Shown: positions 1-12,682 of the stretch, piece after piece
Numbering within the stretch: position 1 is the stretch's first letter
Layout: the number at the start of each line of letters is the position of its first letter
Assembly: GCA_029817715.1 (NCBI GenBank)
Contig: JARUPY010000606.1
Span: forward strand, 3,782,001 to 3,846,000
Length of the DNA stretch: 64,000 nucleotides
Origin: Melastoma dodecandrum
Taxonomy: Eukaryota > Streptophyta > Magnoliopsida > Myrtales > Melastomataceae
Direction of reading: 5' to 3'
Program-made: the position numbers and the translations under genes
Notes under the pieces: model-generated
Database searches by the model: none
What the model was told of the DNA's origin: nothing
What the model saw: only the letters and a program-made list of their open reading frames with translations

Positions 1-1272
1 TATTTATTTCCACTGTTACAAAAGAACAGACGCAGTAATACAGCGACACCTTACTGTGACGCAGCATCACATTCCTCAAACTCATCATCAAAGACAAGCG
101 CCACATTTTGACATTCCACAAGTTGAAATGCACGTTCTCAACCAACTTCTCAATCTCAAAATTACAAGTTTTCATGAATCTCAATTATGTATAGTCATGC
201 CTCGATACCAATTGTTTGCGTGTGGAAGCCCTTAGAAGCATATAGAATCAACGTGTCCTTGATCATAAGTTAACATAAATTAAATATAAGCGGAATTTAC
301 TTGGTTCACTCATATCAGTCTATCTTCAAAGATGGAGAAAAAAATTCATTATAGTACAAATTTTAAGATTAAGATTAATATTAATCATATTCATCAAAAA
401 ATGAATAATAAAATTATTACAATCGTACAATCAAATCAACAATTTTTTTTTTACGAAATGCCTCCTTAAAAATATGCATTCAATTATATTACTTCAATTT
501 GGGTTCGTAATCAACCAAAAATTTCTCTAGTAATAATATTGTTTTTCGTTTTGACTCCAACCGGATTTTTATTCCTTATTTAATTCCTGGTTTTGTCACG
601 TCGTGCAAAACATTTCCTTTTTCTCAATTCGCTTCCCGATTTCGTACGTAATTATTATTTTAAACGAATTGTATTTAATTAATACATCCCTTTTTAATGT
701 CGTGTCACATTTTGAAAACGATAATTACATGTGAATATGATAAAATGATAATGCTGTGGAAGTCATTCTCAACCGACAAGATCACGTTAATTTCTCAACA
801 ACCACGTACTTTTTTCCATTAAAGAAGAATTCCTTGAGAATTTCGGTCGGGCTGAAAAAAATCACGTGTTTTGAAGTGGTTGGATATTGTGCACCATGAA
901 AAATCTTACTGTAGAAAATTCTGACGAATACCTTCTACATGATAGTGGATCGGTGGTCTCGACGGGACAGAAGCTTTCCCGAGGGTCCTCTTCGTCGGAG
1001 TAAAGATTAAAGGGAGCGGGTTGATCTTGATGGTATTAAATGTCAGACTTTCGATTTTATTGATAAATGATATTTGTTTTGTCTGTATGGTGACGCTGGA
1101 TTGTCATGGGGATTATATTTATTTACGTGTTGAATTTTAAGTTTCCAAAAGGAGTTAAGTGAGGGGTTTGTTGGTCCTCTTAGGCCTGTGTCCATTTGGT
1201 TCGCTTCTTATATCCGTTGACCTATGTTTTGACGATGGACTTGAGCAACGAGTTACTTGTAGTCAGCAGTAT
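1..1272. other. Intergenic AT-rich DNA, no gene seen
   Basis: No open frame with a recognisable product and no RNA gene was seen. The stretch is AT-rich with homopolymer runs. It ends where a diverged solo LTR is proposed to begin. Confidence 0.5.
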
Positions 1273-3250
1273 TGTTTCATGAATCATATGCTTATTTTTA
1301 GTGATGAGCTTGAGAAGAGTGTTGCTGAGTCACAGCTAGTATGAGCAGTATGTTGCTGCTTTATAGTAAGCTGTCATTGTGACGTTACGCTTACAGATTG
1401 AAAATATGGAAATAAATATTTCCTATTTACATTATACTTTGATTTATCTCAGATTATTTATCTGATTATCTAAATACGTTGAATATAATTTAAATATCTC
1501 AAATCATATAATTAGGCAACTCAATATTATGAGATCAACTTTCCAAGTTTAATTTTGGAAACGCAATATCTCATTATGATTCTTTACAGCAGTGTTACGC
1601 TGCAAATAGATAAAAGGTTAAATCAGATAATTTTATTTATTATTTGATTTTAATAACCGATCAAATAAGGTTATTGTTATGTTGATTGCTTTATAAAATA
1701 TAGAAACATATCATCTTATTCATATGAGATAGGGAAGTTACCGTTGTGAACTTACCGACCGTTGAGCAGACAGTTGCTCAGAATCTATTCGCAATTTTGG
1801 AAACAAATCATGAAGATTGTCCCAATGCATCTGGACATTCTCCACGTCTTTTTCTTCATTAAAATCAGATCTGGTTCTCAGACAAGATTGAATTTGTGCG
1901 TCTGAGTGGTTGTCCAAAGCCTGTGTGATTTGAGTGAAACTTTGAGGATCGGCGGAGAGCGGAAGGTACTAAGTGATCGCCTGATTCTTATCTCTTGCAA
2001 TCTACGTGTGAGAGTGTCGAGGGCTGAGTGTCACCTTGATCGTCGTGAGAGGGACTGTGCGTCCTCGGTACGTTCAACGAGCGGCTGGCGAATCGTCCAA
2101 GGGAAGCTAAGTGAATACCTGTTCTGAATTCAATAACCAGTTGCTGACACATCGACAAGAAGCCGTTCTTGTTGTGTCTTTTCGCAGGGAAGTCTCGAAC
2201 CGACGGAGTTTGACCAGTGTGACACGCACTTACGAGTGCGTACCAGAAGTCTCGTGCCTACAGGGTAGAGCATGACTTGGGAACGCCGCCGGAGTGGAAA
2301 GAGGTCCTCCCGAGCACAGGGGTGCGGCGCAGAAGCCTCAACTTCCTGATACAGAGGGACAGTAGAGCAGGTCGGGTGGAAGCCGTCGGAGCTGAAAATT
2401 CCACCTTAGCATTGGGTGTGCAGTGTAGTAAGTCACGGCTGTGGTAATCGTGCACGTCCGAACTGAGTGTAGGATGAATACCGCGACTTCGCTGTGTGAG
2501 AAGTCAGGTTCGGCTGTATGAGTAACCAATCTTTGTTCTGTTTCTTTTCAGTTCTAAGTGACTGGTTTTGTGGTTGTCTCTTGAGTACCTACAGGCTTAT
2601 CTTTGAGAAGAGACAAAAACTGTGTGGAAATCCTCTGCTGAGCTATTAAGTGTTGAAACATTCATCTGCTGTGAAACAGAAATAGGCTGCTCTCAGAGAA
2701 GTTGTTATTCACTGTAAGGAATCATTTGCGATGATTTTTTCTTTAACACAACGTTGTCTTTGTGCTTTGATAGACAGGCTTACGCCTAAGTGACAACGTG
2801 CTGTGTAGAAATCCTTTGAGCAATCAACTGCTAAGTGTGAGCATCATTCTACTGGAAACGAGAAGACGTCCACTGTGTGAGGAGCTGATCGTTGCCCAGG
2901 AGTGATCTCCTTTATGTAAAGAAATTTAAATCTCACTTGTTGAGATACCAAACGCCTAGTGCAAGGGCTCTTTGCACCCATTATATTTATACAGTGGAAT
3001 CACCTCTACGGTGGAAAGTGGACGTAGATCGATTAAGGCCGAACCACTATAAACTACTGCGTCCCTTTCGATCGCGCAAACACTCGTACGAAAACCTACT
3101 CGATCAAATCGTAACGGTTACAGCGAAGCAGATCTCACTTCTAAGAAACGCTCTGCTGTGACATAGTACGCTTCCGCTTACGCCGAGAAAAGGCGAAAAA
3201 GTGATAAACATTAATTCACCCCCCTCTTAGTGTACTTAAACGATCAAACA
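1273..3250 (+). mobile_element. Diverged solo LTR (copy C of a family of about 2 kb)
   Basis: The right end carries the same two landmarks as the better preserved copies at 39854-41695 and 50596-52636. One is a GTGGACGTAG...GAACCACTATAAA block near 3018-3052. The other is TTCACCCCCCTCTTAGTGTA at about 3214-3233, followed by an end in CA. The proposed left end, TGTTTCATG..., precedes a TTTTTAGTGATGAGCTTG block that resembles the left ends of the other copies. No gag or pol coding lies between the ends, and the length of about 1.98 kb fits a solo LTR. No convincing target-site duplication was found (AGTAT against ATCTC), so the exact ends are uncertain. Short frames inside it are not genes. Confidence 0.5.
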
Positions 3251-3359
3251 ATCTCATTTTTTGTGCTCCATTAATGACTTGGTTTGAAGTGAACCTGAGG
3301 TCAAATTGTTATTTCTTGCCTTGGAATGTCCCGTTTCCAACTGTTATATGTGGGGCATT

Positions 3360-3740
3360 TGTTTGGCTAGAAATAGAGATGTATTCCGGGATGATAAGTT
3401 GGTCCAGCTAAGGAATGTTAGTTCCAAGCAAGCATGACACCTAGAGAAGGTTAGTCGTCCAGTTGAGAAGAGAAGGCACGACGACTACATGGTCTCGTCC
3501 ATCACACCGGAAGGGTGGTTCAAGCCGAACACAGATGGCTTGTTTGAAGATGCCATGGGTGGTAGAGCTGGTGCTGGTGGAGTCGTTAGAGATCCAGTGG
3601 GAGGATAGTAAAAAGAGTTAGATCTTCGGCGGTTCTTAAGGTTGAGCCTTTGGACATAGGGGAAGGGCTGACTGATGTTAAGCTAAGAAATCTGGAAATT
3701 GCAGCGTTGATAGTTGAAATGAAACTGTCTCCATAGTTGC
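3360..3740 (+). pseudogene. Non-LTR (LINE) retrotransposon RNase H remnant
   Basis: From 3489 the + strand reads a peptide containing GWFKPNTDGL and GRAGAGGVVRDP, the signature of the RNase H-like domain (RVT_3) found at the end of plant LINE polyproteins. Just upstream, in another frame, LARNRDVFRDDK resembles the linker that precedes this domain. A stop at about 3606 interrupts the frame, and later residues are recognisable only loosely. This is a broken fragment with no reverse transcriptase nearby. Confidence 0.5.
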
Positions 3741-4758
3741 TATCCCTTTAATTAATAGGGAGTCAAATCACATATTTCCATGTGGACTTGTTAATGAATG
3801 CCCAGGCCGCTCTTGACTCCATTCCCTAAGCATCGGATAGCTCATGTGCATAGAGAAGGAAGGCGACGGATGTGCTGGTGCATTGGCCAAGGAGGGTAGC
3901 AAGCAAAAACATGGTCTTGTCTTGGGTTTTTTCTCCCGTGTCCAGAGATCTTGCGGAGAACCGTTGAGCAACAACATGTGCTGAAGGCTTCTTAAGATTG
4001 ATCCATTGAATGCCTTCTTTTCCATACCAAAAAAAGGGTCATTTAGTACGATGATGTAATAAGCCACAGCTCCACACCAAGTTGGCCTAAATTTCTCCGC
4101 TGCGCGAACTCCGAGAATGATATCTCATGGTCCCGAAATTAAATGGCCCAAAGGAGTGCCGCGTTCTCCACATGAAACACGACGCCCGAGTCACATTAAA
4201 TTCTAACGTAAAGTTCAACACTGCTCAATATTCGTCAGACGAAATAAAATAACATATTACGACGATGCATTGTCTAGATAACACCTCAGTCCGAGATATT
4301 ATTATTGTTCTTGTTGGCGAGAAAATAAAAAATAAGCAAAGAAAAAATCTTCGAAAAAGTATCAGAGACTGTTTTTTTTTTTCTCACCTAAAAAATCGAT
4401 TGCTTAGGGGGGGGGGGGACACGATCTAAACGATATTAAAATAGACATTTAATATAACGTGAAGTTTTGTTTAATTAAGATGTTTAGACCCACCCCAAAT
4501 CCACCAATCCGGGCAAAGATGTCATCAGCGATGGGAAATAAAGGTGGTTTGATATTTTTTGAATTATACATTTTATGAATATATTAGCGTTTTGTGAGGC
4601 ACACACCATTAAGCGATGAACGAGGAATTCATATGGGGGGCGGAGTTCCGCCTAACGATCAATAGCAGGTAGGTTTGCATGAACGACGGGTGAGATTGGA
4701 GGAAACCTTTAAAAATACATGGGTGAAATGTAGAAGAACCACGACCCTCCCCAACCTA
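3741..4758. other. Upstream region of the ABCC gene
   Basis: Contains homopolymer tracts (a run of G near 4410) and AT-rich DNA. I looked here for the missing TMD0 half of the downstream ABC transporter and saw no multi-helix hydrophobic frame. A possible acceptor, TAGCAG, lies near 4668, so a distant first exon cannot be fully excluded. Confidence 0.4.
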
Positions 4759-7700
4759 ATGGGGCAACAACAACGACATGCCGAAAATGGAAGCAGTGCT
4801 CCCGAAGCAGAGCCCCTCCTCCTTCCCCCGTCGTCCTCTGGTGAGCCTGTCGGAGATCGGGACGTCACCCCATTCGCCCACGCCGGCCTCCTCAGCAAGT
4901 TCACTTTCTGGTGGCTTAACCCCCTCCTGAAGAAGGGTAGCCGCAAGATCCTCGACGAGGACGATATCCCGCTCCTGCGGCCACAGGACAGGGCAGAGTC
5001 GTGCTACTTGAGATTCACCGAGCAGTTGCAGGGTCAAATGACCGATGGGAAGGTGATCACGTCACGTTCAATCTTGCTCGCTGTGTGGCGTTGCCTATGG
5101 AAGGAGATTCTGGTCTCCGGGCTATGTGCTTTGGCGAAGGTGGTGACGCTGGCGACGGGTCCCCTGTTCCTCCGAGCCTTTATAGAAGTCGCCGAAGGCA
5201 GCGAGAGCTTCGAGTACGAAGGCTACGTGTTGGCTGTGGGGCTGTTCTTGACGAAATGCGTGGAGTCATTGTCCGAACGGCAGTGGTTCTTCAGGACGAG
5301 GCTCATCGGCCTCGAGATCAGATCATTCCTGTTGGCGTCGGTTTTCCGCAAGCAGCTCCGGCTGTCAAACGTGGGCAACAGGATCCACTCGCCGGGAGAA
5401 GTGGTGAGCTACGTCACTACCGATGCTTACAATATCGGCGAGTTCCCCTACTGGTTCCATCAGATTTGGTCGACGAGCCTTCAGTTCGTCCTCGCTCTCG
5501 CCATTGTGTACAGCTCCATTGGGGTAGCCACGATTTCCGCCCTGGTGGGTATCATGTTAATCGTCCTCGTCACTTCTCCAATGGCGAAACTACAGCTGAA
5601 GTATCAGCTGCGGCTAACTGAAGCACAGGGGAAAAGGCTGAAGGTGCTAGGGGAAGCACTCGCCAACATGAGAGTGCTGAAGCTGTACGCGTGGGAGACC
5701 CACTTCAAGAAGGTTGTGGAATGTTTGCGGGATGAAGAGTTCACATGGATCTCATCAGTCCTGGCGCAGAAAGGTTACTATCTGATCCTGTTCTGGTCCT
5801 CGCCGGTTCTTGTACCGGCGATCACATTCTGGACGTGTTACCTTGTTGGGATACCATTGACCGCCAGCAGCGTGTTCACATTCCTAGCCAGTCTGCGTAT
5901 TGTTCAGGAGCCGATCAGGCTAATCCCTGATGTTGTTGGAGTTTTCATTCAGGCGCACGTTTCATTGACGAGGATCATAAAGTTCCTCAATGCTCCTGAG
6001 TTGGAGAAGAGGCAGATTAATCAGAATATTGACATAGGCGTCCATGTGAAGTCTCTCGTCGTGAATGCAGCCATGATTTCCTGGGATGCAGGCACCATGA
6101 AGGCCAACTTGTCAAACATCAATCTTGTGGTTGAACGAGGACAAAAGATCGCCATTTGTGGGGAAGTAGGGTCGGGCAAATCGACCCTACTCGCTTCTGT
6201 CCTTGGGGAAGTTCCGTATATCGACGGCACGGTCTGTAACTCAATCAGTCTTGCATAAACTCTCCTCAGTCCATGGTTAACTCTCGATAAACTGATGTGA
6301 TTAACGAATTTTTTTCATCAGGTAAGCATTCATGGTTCGGTAGCTTATGTTTCCCAGATGGCGTGGATCCAAACCGGGACTGTTCAAGAGAACATCCTTT
6401 TCGGCTCGGACATGGATCCCGTCAAGTACCACGAAACCATCCGTCGGTGTTCCCTGACTAAGGACATCAAGATGTTCCCTTTCGGTGACCAGACACTAAT
6501 TGGGGAAAAGGGTGTTAATCTTAGTGGTGGACAGAAGCAGCGAATTCAGCTCGCTCGTGCCCTTTACCAGGATGCAGATATCTATCTGCTGGACGATCCT
6601 TTCAGTGCCGTCGACGCTCATACTGCAACTAGCCTTTTTAAGGTAATGGTTCTTGCTAGGCCGTAAATGTCTCTCCCGATTCCTTTCACTTAGTTATGAC
6701 TCAACAGGATTACGTAATAGAATCCCTATCCGGGAAGACGGTCTTGCTCGTCACTCACCAAGTTGATTTCCTCCCGACATTCAATTCTATTCTGGTCAGT
6801 TTTTCGATTCTGATTTCAGTTCTCATTTTGCGGACTGAGAAGCATAATCTCGAAATTTGGTAGTCGACACCAGAAGCTTTACTTTCTTAGCATGCAATGT
6901 CTCCTTGATAGTTGATGTCGTCGGGACAAGTCATGAGTGAGGGTTCGTACACGGATCTGATGAGCAACTGCCGGGAATTTCAAGTCCTCGTCGCTGCACA
7001 TACTATAACTGCAGGCATTGGAAACAAAACAAATCCTGTGTCATCTTGTGGGTTCTGTGATGGCGAAATCCAGAGAACAAGCACAGAAGAGACGACAGCC
7101 TTCTCCCAGTCTGATCAGTTGATCCAACAAGAAGAACGAGAGGTTGGAGATGCAGGCCTGAAACCATACCTCCAGTATCTAAAGCACAGCAACGGGTTTT
7201 TCCTCTTTGCCCTGGCTACTATTGCCCATGCCACGTTCATCGTCGGCCAGCTTGCGCAGAGCTACTGGTTGGCTATCAATGTGGATAGCTCAGAAATGAA
7301 CCAAATCGAGCTGAATGTTGTTTACACTGGTATTGGGGTTGTTCTCGCCTTCGTCCTTCTTATCAGGTCATTGTTCGTCACTCGATTGGGCTGCAGAGCG
7401 TCAAAATCGATCTTTGCAACCTTGCTACAATCCCTAACTCGAGCACCAATGTCGTTCTATGATTCAACGCCCCTCGGAAGGATACTAAGCCGGGTATCTT
7501 CGGATCTGAACATATTGGATGTCGATGCTGCCTTCAAGTTGACGATAGCCGTCGGGTCGACAATGAACACATACTTCAGCTTTATGGTTCTGGTCATTCT
7601 GACGTGGCCTACCATATTCGTTGTCGTGCCCTTGGTCTATCTAACTATAATCATACAGGTAGTCTATATTCTTCTGATGCCTGTAATCGAAATTCTAGTC

Positions 7701-9539
7701 TGTTGAGTTGTTTCATTTCTTCTTTCTTTCTTTACTTGTAGAAATACTACTATGCATCAGCAAAGGAGTTGATGCGCCTTGACGGAACAACGAAATCTGC
7801 TCTTGCGAGCAACATGGCTGAATCCATAGCTGGGGCAATCACCATCCGAGCATTCAACAAGGAGGACCAGTTCTTTGAGAAAAGCCTGCAGCTCATTGAT
7901 GCCAATGCCAGCCCATACTTCCACAGCTTCTCTGCAAACGAATGGTTAATCCAACGTCTTGAGATACTGGCTACGATAGTCCTCACCGTTTCTGCCCTCA
8001 CGATCACCGTGCTACAGTTTGGATCTTCCAAATCAGGTTAGCTTCTGCAAAGAATGAATGAACTTTCAGTGTTCTGATCCAATGAGTAGTCATATGACTC
8101 GGTGTGGCAGGGTACATCGGCATGGCGCTGGCATATGGCCTCTCACTGAATATATTTCTCGTTGTCTCGGTCCAATTTCAATGTCAGTTGTCCAATCTAA
8201 GCATCTCCATCGAAAGACTGGAGCAATACATGCACATTCAGAGCGAAGCGCCAGAAGTCATCGAAACCAATCGACCAGCGCAGGACTGGCCCTTGTTCGG
8301 AAATATTGAGATAAAAAATCTAAAGGTAGGTGGACATGACATGAAGCTCAACCAAAGGACATTGGTATCGATTGCGGTTTATTCAAATTGTGCAGGTCAG
8401 GTACCGACCAGGTGCCCCGTTAGTCCTGCACGGAATAAATTGTCGCATCCAAGGAGGCCATAAGGTAGGGATTGTGGGAAGGACCGGCTCGGGGAAGACG
8501 ACACTCATCAGCACATTGTTTCGTCTGGTGGAGCCTTCGGAAGGGAAGATCGTAATCGACGACATCGATATATCCTTGATCGGGTTGCAAGACCTGAGGT
8601 CGCATTTTGGGATTATCCCCCAGGACCCAACTCTCTTCGGGGGGAGTGTCCGTTATAACCTCGACCCATTGGGCGAGTACACAGAACACGAAATATGGGA
8701 GGTAATAGGTCAGCCATGCGCGTGATTCCAATTCCAAAGCTTCTCGAATGCTGGCTCATGGTTCCATTGACGAACATGAAGGTGCTCGAGAAATGCCAGC
8801 TCCGTGAGACCATACAAGAGAAGGAAGGGGGCCTCGACGCATCGGGTAATATCAAGTTATAGAGTCGTTTCATCTCACACGCCCTCAGTGTCCCAAGACT
8901 GATACCAACAAAAAAGAAAAATTTTGCCGGCTGCGGTTGTAGTTTTGCAGGACGGATCAAACTGGAGCATGGGACAACGGCAGCTGTTCTGCCTCGGCCG
9001 TGCACTGCTGAGGAAGAGCCGAATACTGGTGCTGGACGAAGCAACTGCATCCGTCGACAACGCAACGGACACCATACTCCAGAGGACAATACAGAAGGAA
9101 TTCGCGGAGTGCACTGTGATCACGGTTGCACACAGGATACCGACCGTGATGGACTGTACAATGGTGATGTCCATCAGTGACGGTGAGTCCAAATTACCAG
9201 TAAAACGGCATACAAATGGTTAGAAAAATATAAACTCTTTCAAAATTGATAAAAAGAATTATTTCAAATTTTTTATTTAAATTGTCGTTCTTCAAAAATT
9301 AAATAAAAATGTACCCAAAATGTCCGAGTTTAAACGTTTTAAGGCATTTAACGCAAAATGGGGATGGGGTGATTAATAACCAGTTGTGGAATTATGATGT
9401 GATTGCCATGATCTTGATTATTACAGGGAGATTAGTGGAATACGAGGATCCGAGGGAATTGATACAAAAGGACGAGTCACTGTTTGGGCAGCTCTACAAG
9501 GAATACTGGTCCCGGGGAGACGGCGGTGGCGATGCTTAA
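4759..9539 (+). CDS. ABCC10: ABC transporter, subfamily C (ABCC10/MRP14-like), lacking TMD0
   Basis: Predicted 1,286-aa full ABC transporter of the MRP type, an ATP-driven exporter of conjugated or anionic organic compounds, usually vacuolar. Exons read as 4759-6231, 6322-6642, 6708-6794, 6912-7658, 7742-8036, 8111-8325, 8396-8701, 8782-8845, 8943-9182 and 9427-9539. All joins keep frame at GT-AG borders. Order is TMD1, NBD1 (Walker [10 protein letters not shown] about residues 468-476, LSGGQ about 558, Walker B YLLDDP), TMD2, then NBD2 (Walker [10 protein letters not shown] about 1074, WSMGQRQ about 1177, LVLDEA). All key ATPase motifs are intact. The first ATG in frame (MGQQQ) was chosen because the frame further upstream has only a TTG. 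The protein begins just before the linker [12 protein letters not shown], whereas full-length ABCC10 relatives have about 200 more residues forming TMD0. The assignment to ABCC10 rather than another clade member is inference. Confidence 0.88.
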
Positions 9540-9839
9540 TTAACTGCACCTAATTAAATCGATGATTTTATTCTTGTAGCAGTGCATTTTGGTCTTGGGG
9601 GTGTGTACGTATGTGTGCTTTCTTTCTTTCGGATAATGAATTTTGTAAGCCAGCCATCTGGCGTGGTGGGAGTCCCATTAAAATATAAAATAAAATAAAT
9701 TATTACTATGATTGTTGTTATTATTCATTAATAGCTAGCTAGCTCACGCTGTATTTTACGATTCTGTCATCAATGAATTATGTCATCAACACGTGCATCG
9801 GAGGATGTTTTTCGTATGTAATATTTATAAAGTGAGGTG
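9540..9839. other. 3' flank of the ABCC gene
   Basis: AT-rich downstream sequence with AATAAA-like signals (for example within AAAATAAAATAAATT near 9680-9700) that could serve polyadenylation. No coding seen. Confidence 0.4.
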
Positions 9840-10155
9840 GGTTTAGAGAAGGAACCACCATCACTACTGACGGCCAAGGGTTGAACAACGCGACGATTAT
9901 TGTCCATTTGAATAATACAACCAACGAAGACTTCGGAACGTGAACGAATCCAATTATTACGAATTTCGAGTGTGGTCAGTAAGTGCCGTTACAGTGGATT
10001 TAGAGAAGGAACCACCGTCACTACTGACGGCCAAGGGTTGAACAACATGACGATTGTTGTCCATTTGAATAATACAACCAACGAAGACTTCGGAACGTGA
10101 ACGAATCCAATTATTACGAATTTCGAGTGTGGTCAGTAAGTGCCGTTTCAGTGGA
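9840..10155. repeat. Two-copy direct tandem repeat, 157-bp unit
   Basis: The segment starting TTTAGAGAAGGAACCACC at 9842 repeats at 9999 and runs to the TGCCGTT block (9984 and 10141), giving a constant offset of 157 bp. The copies differ at only a few positions, for instance ACCATC against ACCGTC and GCGACGATTAT against ATGACGATTGT. No coding function is evident. The duplication lies 300 bp downstream of the ABCC gene. Confidence 0.9.
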
Positions 10156-10751
10156 ACGTGGGGACATCGGTTAAGACGTTTGAGGTTTAGGATTTACTCT
10201 TAATTATGTAGTTTCTAGTGGCTGAATTTGACCAAGTCCACTTGTGTGTCTTCTATAGACTACTCTATCAGGTGGCCGTGATTTTATTTGATGTCCCACG
10301 ACATAAAATGTGACACGTGTTTGGAAAAGTTTGCTCGACACTATTGTTGTGTTTGACTGAAAATCCACTTGTGAATCTTTCATAAGTTTTTGCAACACGG
10401 ACCGACCGCTTACCGCGACATTATTATTAAAATTGACATTATGAAATGGTCTTAATAACATTAGTTGACGACAATATAAACAATATCTGTTTTACTAATA
10501 TAAGATATGCTTGTGTGCTTCAAAGCATATAACATATATTATCACGGATATCATTATGAAAGCGTTAATGACTCCGGTTACTTCTATAATGCTGCCACGT
10601 TGTCATGAGATCATTCCTAATTAATTGTCACTCTAATTGCTTTTTGTATTTAGTGATATAGGGATCCATAAAATCTAGAACAAAAATCTGATTCACAAAC
10701 ATAACTCCTCCTTTCTCTCTCTCCCTCTATATATATATACACACATATGCA
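10156..10751. other. Intergenic, no gene seen
   Basis: AT-rich DNA ending in a CT/AT-rich microsatellite (about 10715-10760). No recognisable coding or RNA gene. Confidence 0.4.
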
Positions 10752-12640
10752 TATATAAAGAAAACATCATAGTTGAATTGAAAGGAACGACTAGGGGTTA
10801 CGGGCACCTGCCGGGGGAAGAAGCTCTTTCGTCGCCGGTTATCTGCTGCCAGGAACTCAGATCTAATTCCCTCTTTCAGAGATCCGACAGATAGCGCCAC
10901 CCTGAAGACTCACTTTCTTTAGAAGAAAATCAGGAGGTACTACTCCCTCCTCCCATAATCATCTTTCTCGAAGTCTCGGTGAATTCAATTTATTTCTTTT
11001 TCGTTTTTATGATGCGGGTGGATTGAATGTTTCGATTTTCTCATGTTCTGGGGAAAGCTTTCATGGATTGTTAGTGGATAGATGATAGGGAGTCGCGGAA
11101 AAGAGGGGGAAGAACAGCGCTCGTTAATTCTTGGAAAATCTTTAAAAAAATAAAAACCCAATAATGATGATGAGTGATCCCGAGAACCAACCCTTAAATT
11201 TTAGCTTTTATGTCACCAAAAAATCAAGAATCCTGGGATTTCCCTTTCCTGTCAAAAAAGAAATTGTAATTTAATGACACATATATTTCTTCTTCCTTCC
11301 TTACTTTCCTGTTTGTCCGACAACCCGGGGCTGGTTTGACTTTGGTGGGTGTCGACAGAATAATAACTCCGACCATTAAAGTTCTGATGAAAAAAAATCC
11401 CATGAAAAACCACGAGAAACCGCAATACCATGAGTCATAATTGCATGTCGGTCAAAAAGGAATAAATACTGACTTGCATCAGATTTTGGCGAAAAAGATA
11501 TCATATTTTATTAGTTCTATTGTGAAAGAAAGTAGGCTAGAAAGCTTATCATATTTACATTTGGGAACCCGATATAATTTTCCTTTCAAGAATCATAACA
11601 GTATTCTAGTGATTGATAGTCATTTTGTTTATCGTGCCCAAAATCTGTAAACCCTTTTTGAGGACGAGGCGGCGGATCGATTTTTATTTTTCCTTTTCTA
11701 TGAGCAATTAATGCCCCACGTGAGCCGAGGTTTGGTGGGTGAGAGTGTGGTGTCAATCTAATGGAAATCAGTTGGATTCGTAATAAAGTAGACGTACTAA
11801 TACGCGACACGCCATTCCAAAACATCCCATCCTCCGTGGATCATATACATTGATGTGCTGACTCATGTTTGTTAGTCCCCCATCCCCCCCCCCTTCCTTT
11901 CCTCTCATCGTGGACTTTTTAAGGATGTCTTACAGTAAAGTGCATACCGAAGTCGTTTGGTAGGGAAAAGGACAGGGATAATACATCGTGGAATGTGCCA
12001 GGTTTTCATGGTTGGGATGAGAAATTTCATTTTGGATACGTAGAATCGGGTGGACATAATGGAGGGTTTTCGTTTTGCTTTTTATTGGTAAACCCATGAT
12101 TTATCATGATCGAATGGTGTGAAATATGTACGTTTTATAAGTCTGTGATGGAGAGACTTTGATGAACACGAAGATGATGATCTGATACCCATGTGACTGA
12201 ATTTTGTGATTACGACCCAATTATTCGAAATCCAATGAAACTTATCCTCTTCCTTCATAAACAGATAAAAATCCTAGGAATTTTGGGATCCGACCATTAA
12301 TCAGATCACACGATTCCCTTCTTCTTTTTGATTGAAAAGATAGGAGATAAGGACCCTAAATTGGTTTGACTGTTCACTCACCGTAAATAACGCTCGTCCA
12401 GCTTATTTCGCATTTTACTAGGGAAATATGGATATCACCCCCCGAATCCCATTACGTTTGCCATTCCCCGTTTCCCTCGACAATCCCGACAAAGGAAACG
12501 CCCCATGGATTAACGAAAACTGAATCCAAGTGACAACACGTAGCATGTTTGTGATTTTACCCAACGCAGCATGTTTTGTGATTTCCTCGTTGTCTATATT
12601 TATTCCGATTTTTGTGTCTGTGCCTTGCGTTGTTGTTTAG
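10752..12640 (+). promoter_or_regulatory. Probable promoter, 5' UTR exon and leader intron of the CHX gene
   Basis: A TATA-like TATATAAAG occurs at about 10752-10760. It is followed by a GC-richer non-coding block (about 10780-10936) ending in a good donor, CAGGAG/GTACTA. A matching acceptor after a T-rich tract, TTGTTTAG, ends at 12640, 42 bp before the CHX start codon. This suggests a leader exon and a leader intron of about 1.7 kb. No other gene was seen in the interval. The model is inference from splice consensus only. Confidence 0.4.
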
Positions 12641-12682
12641 TTGTGAGGCGTTCCCAGGAGAGGGAGATCACGTGACCCAACT

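Noticed and set aside
4675..4758. N-terminal extension of the ABCC frame
   Set aside because: The extended frame begins with TTG, not ATG. The first in-frame ATG is at 4759. An upstream exon remains possible but unsupported.
4659..4946. Minus-strand frame opposite the ABCC start
   Set aside because: Antisense shadow of the first ABCC exon.
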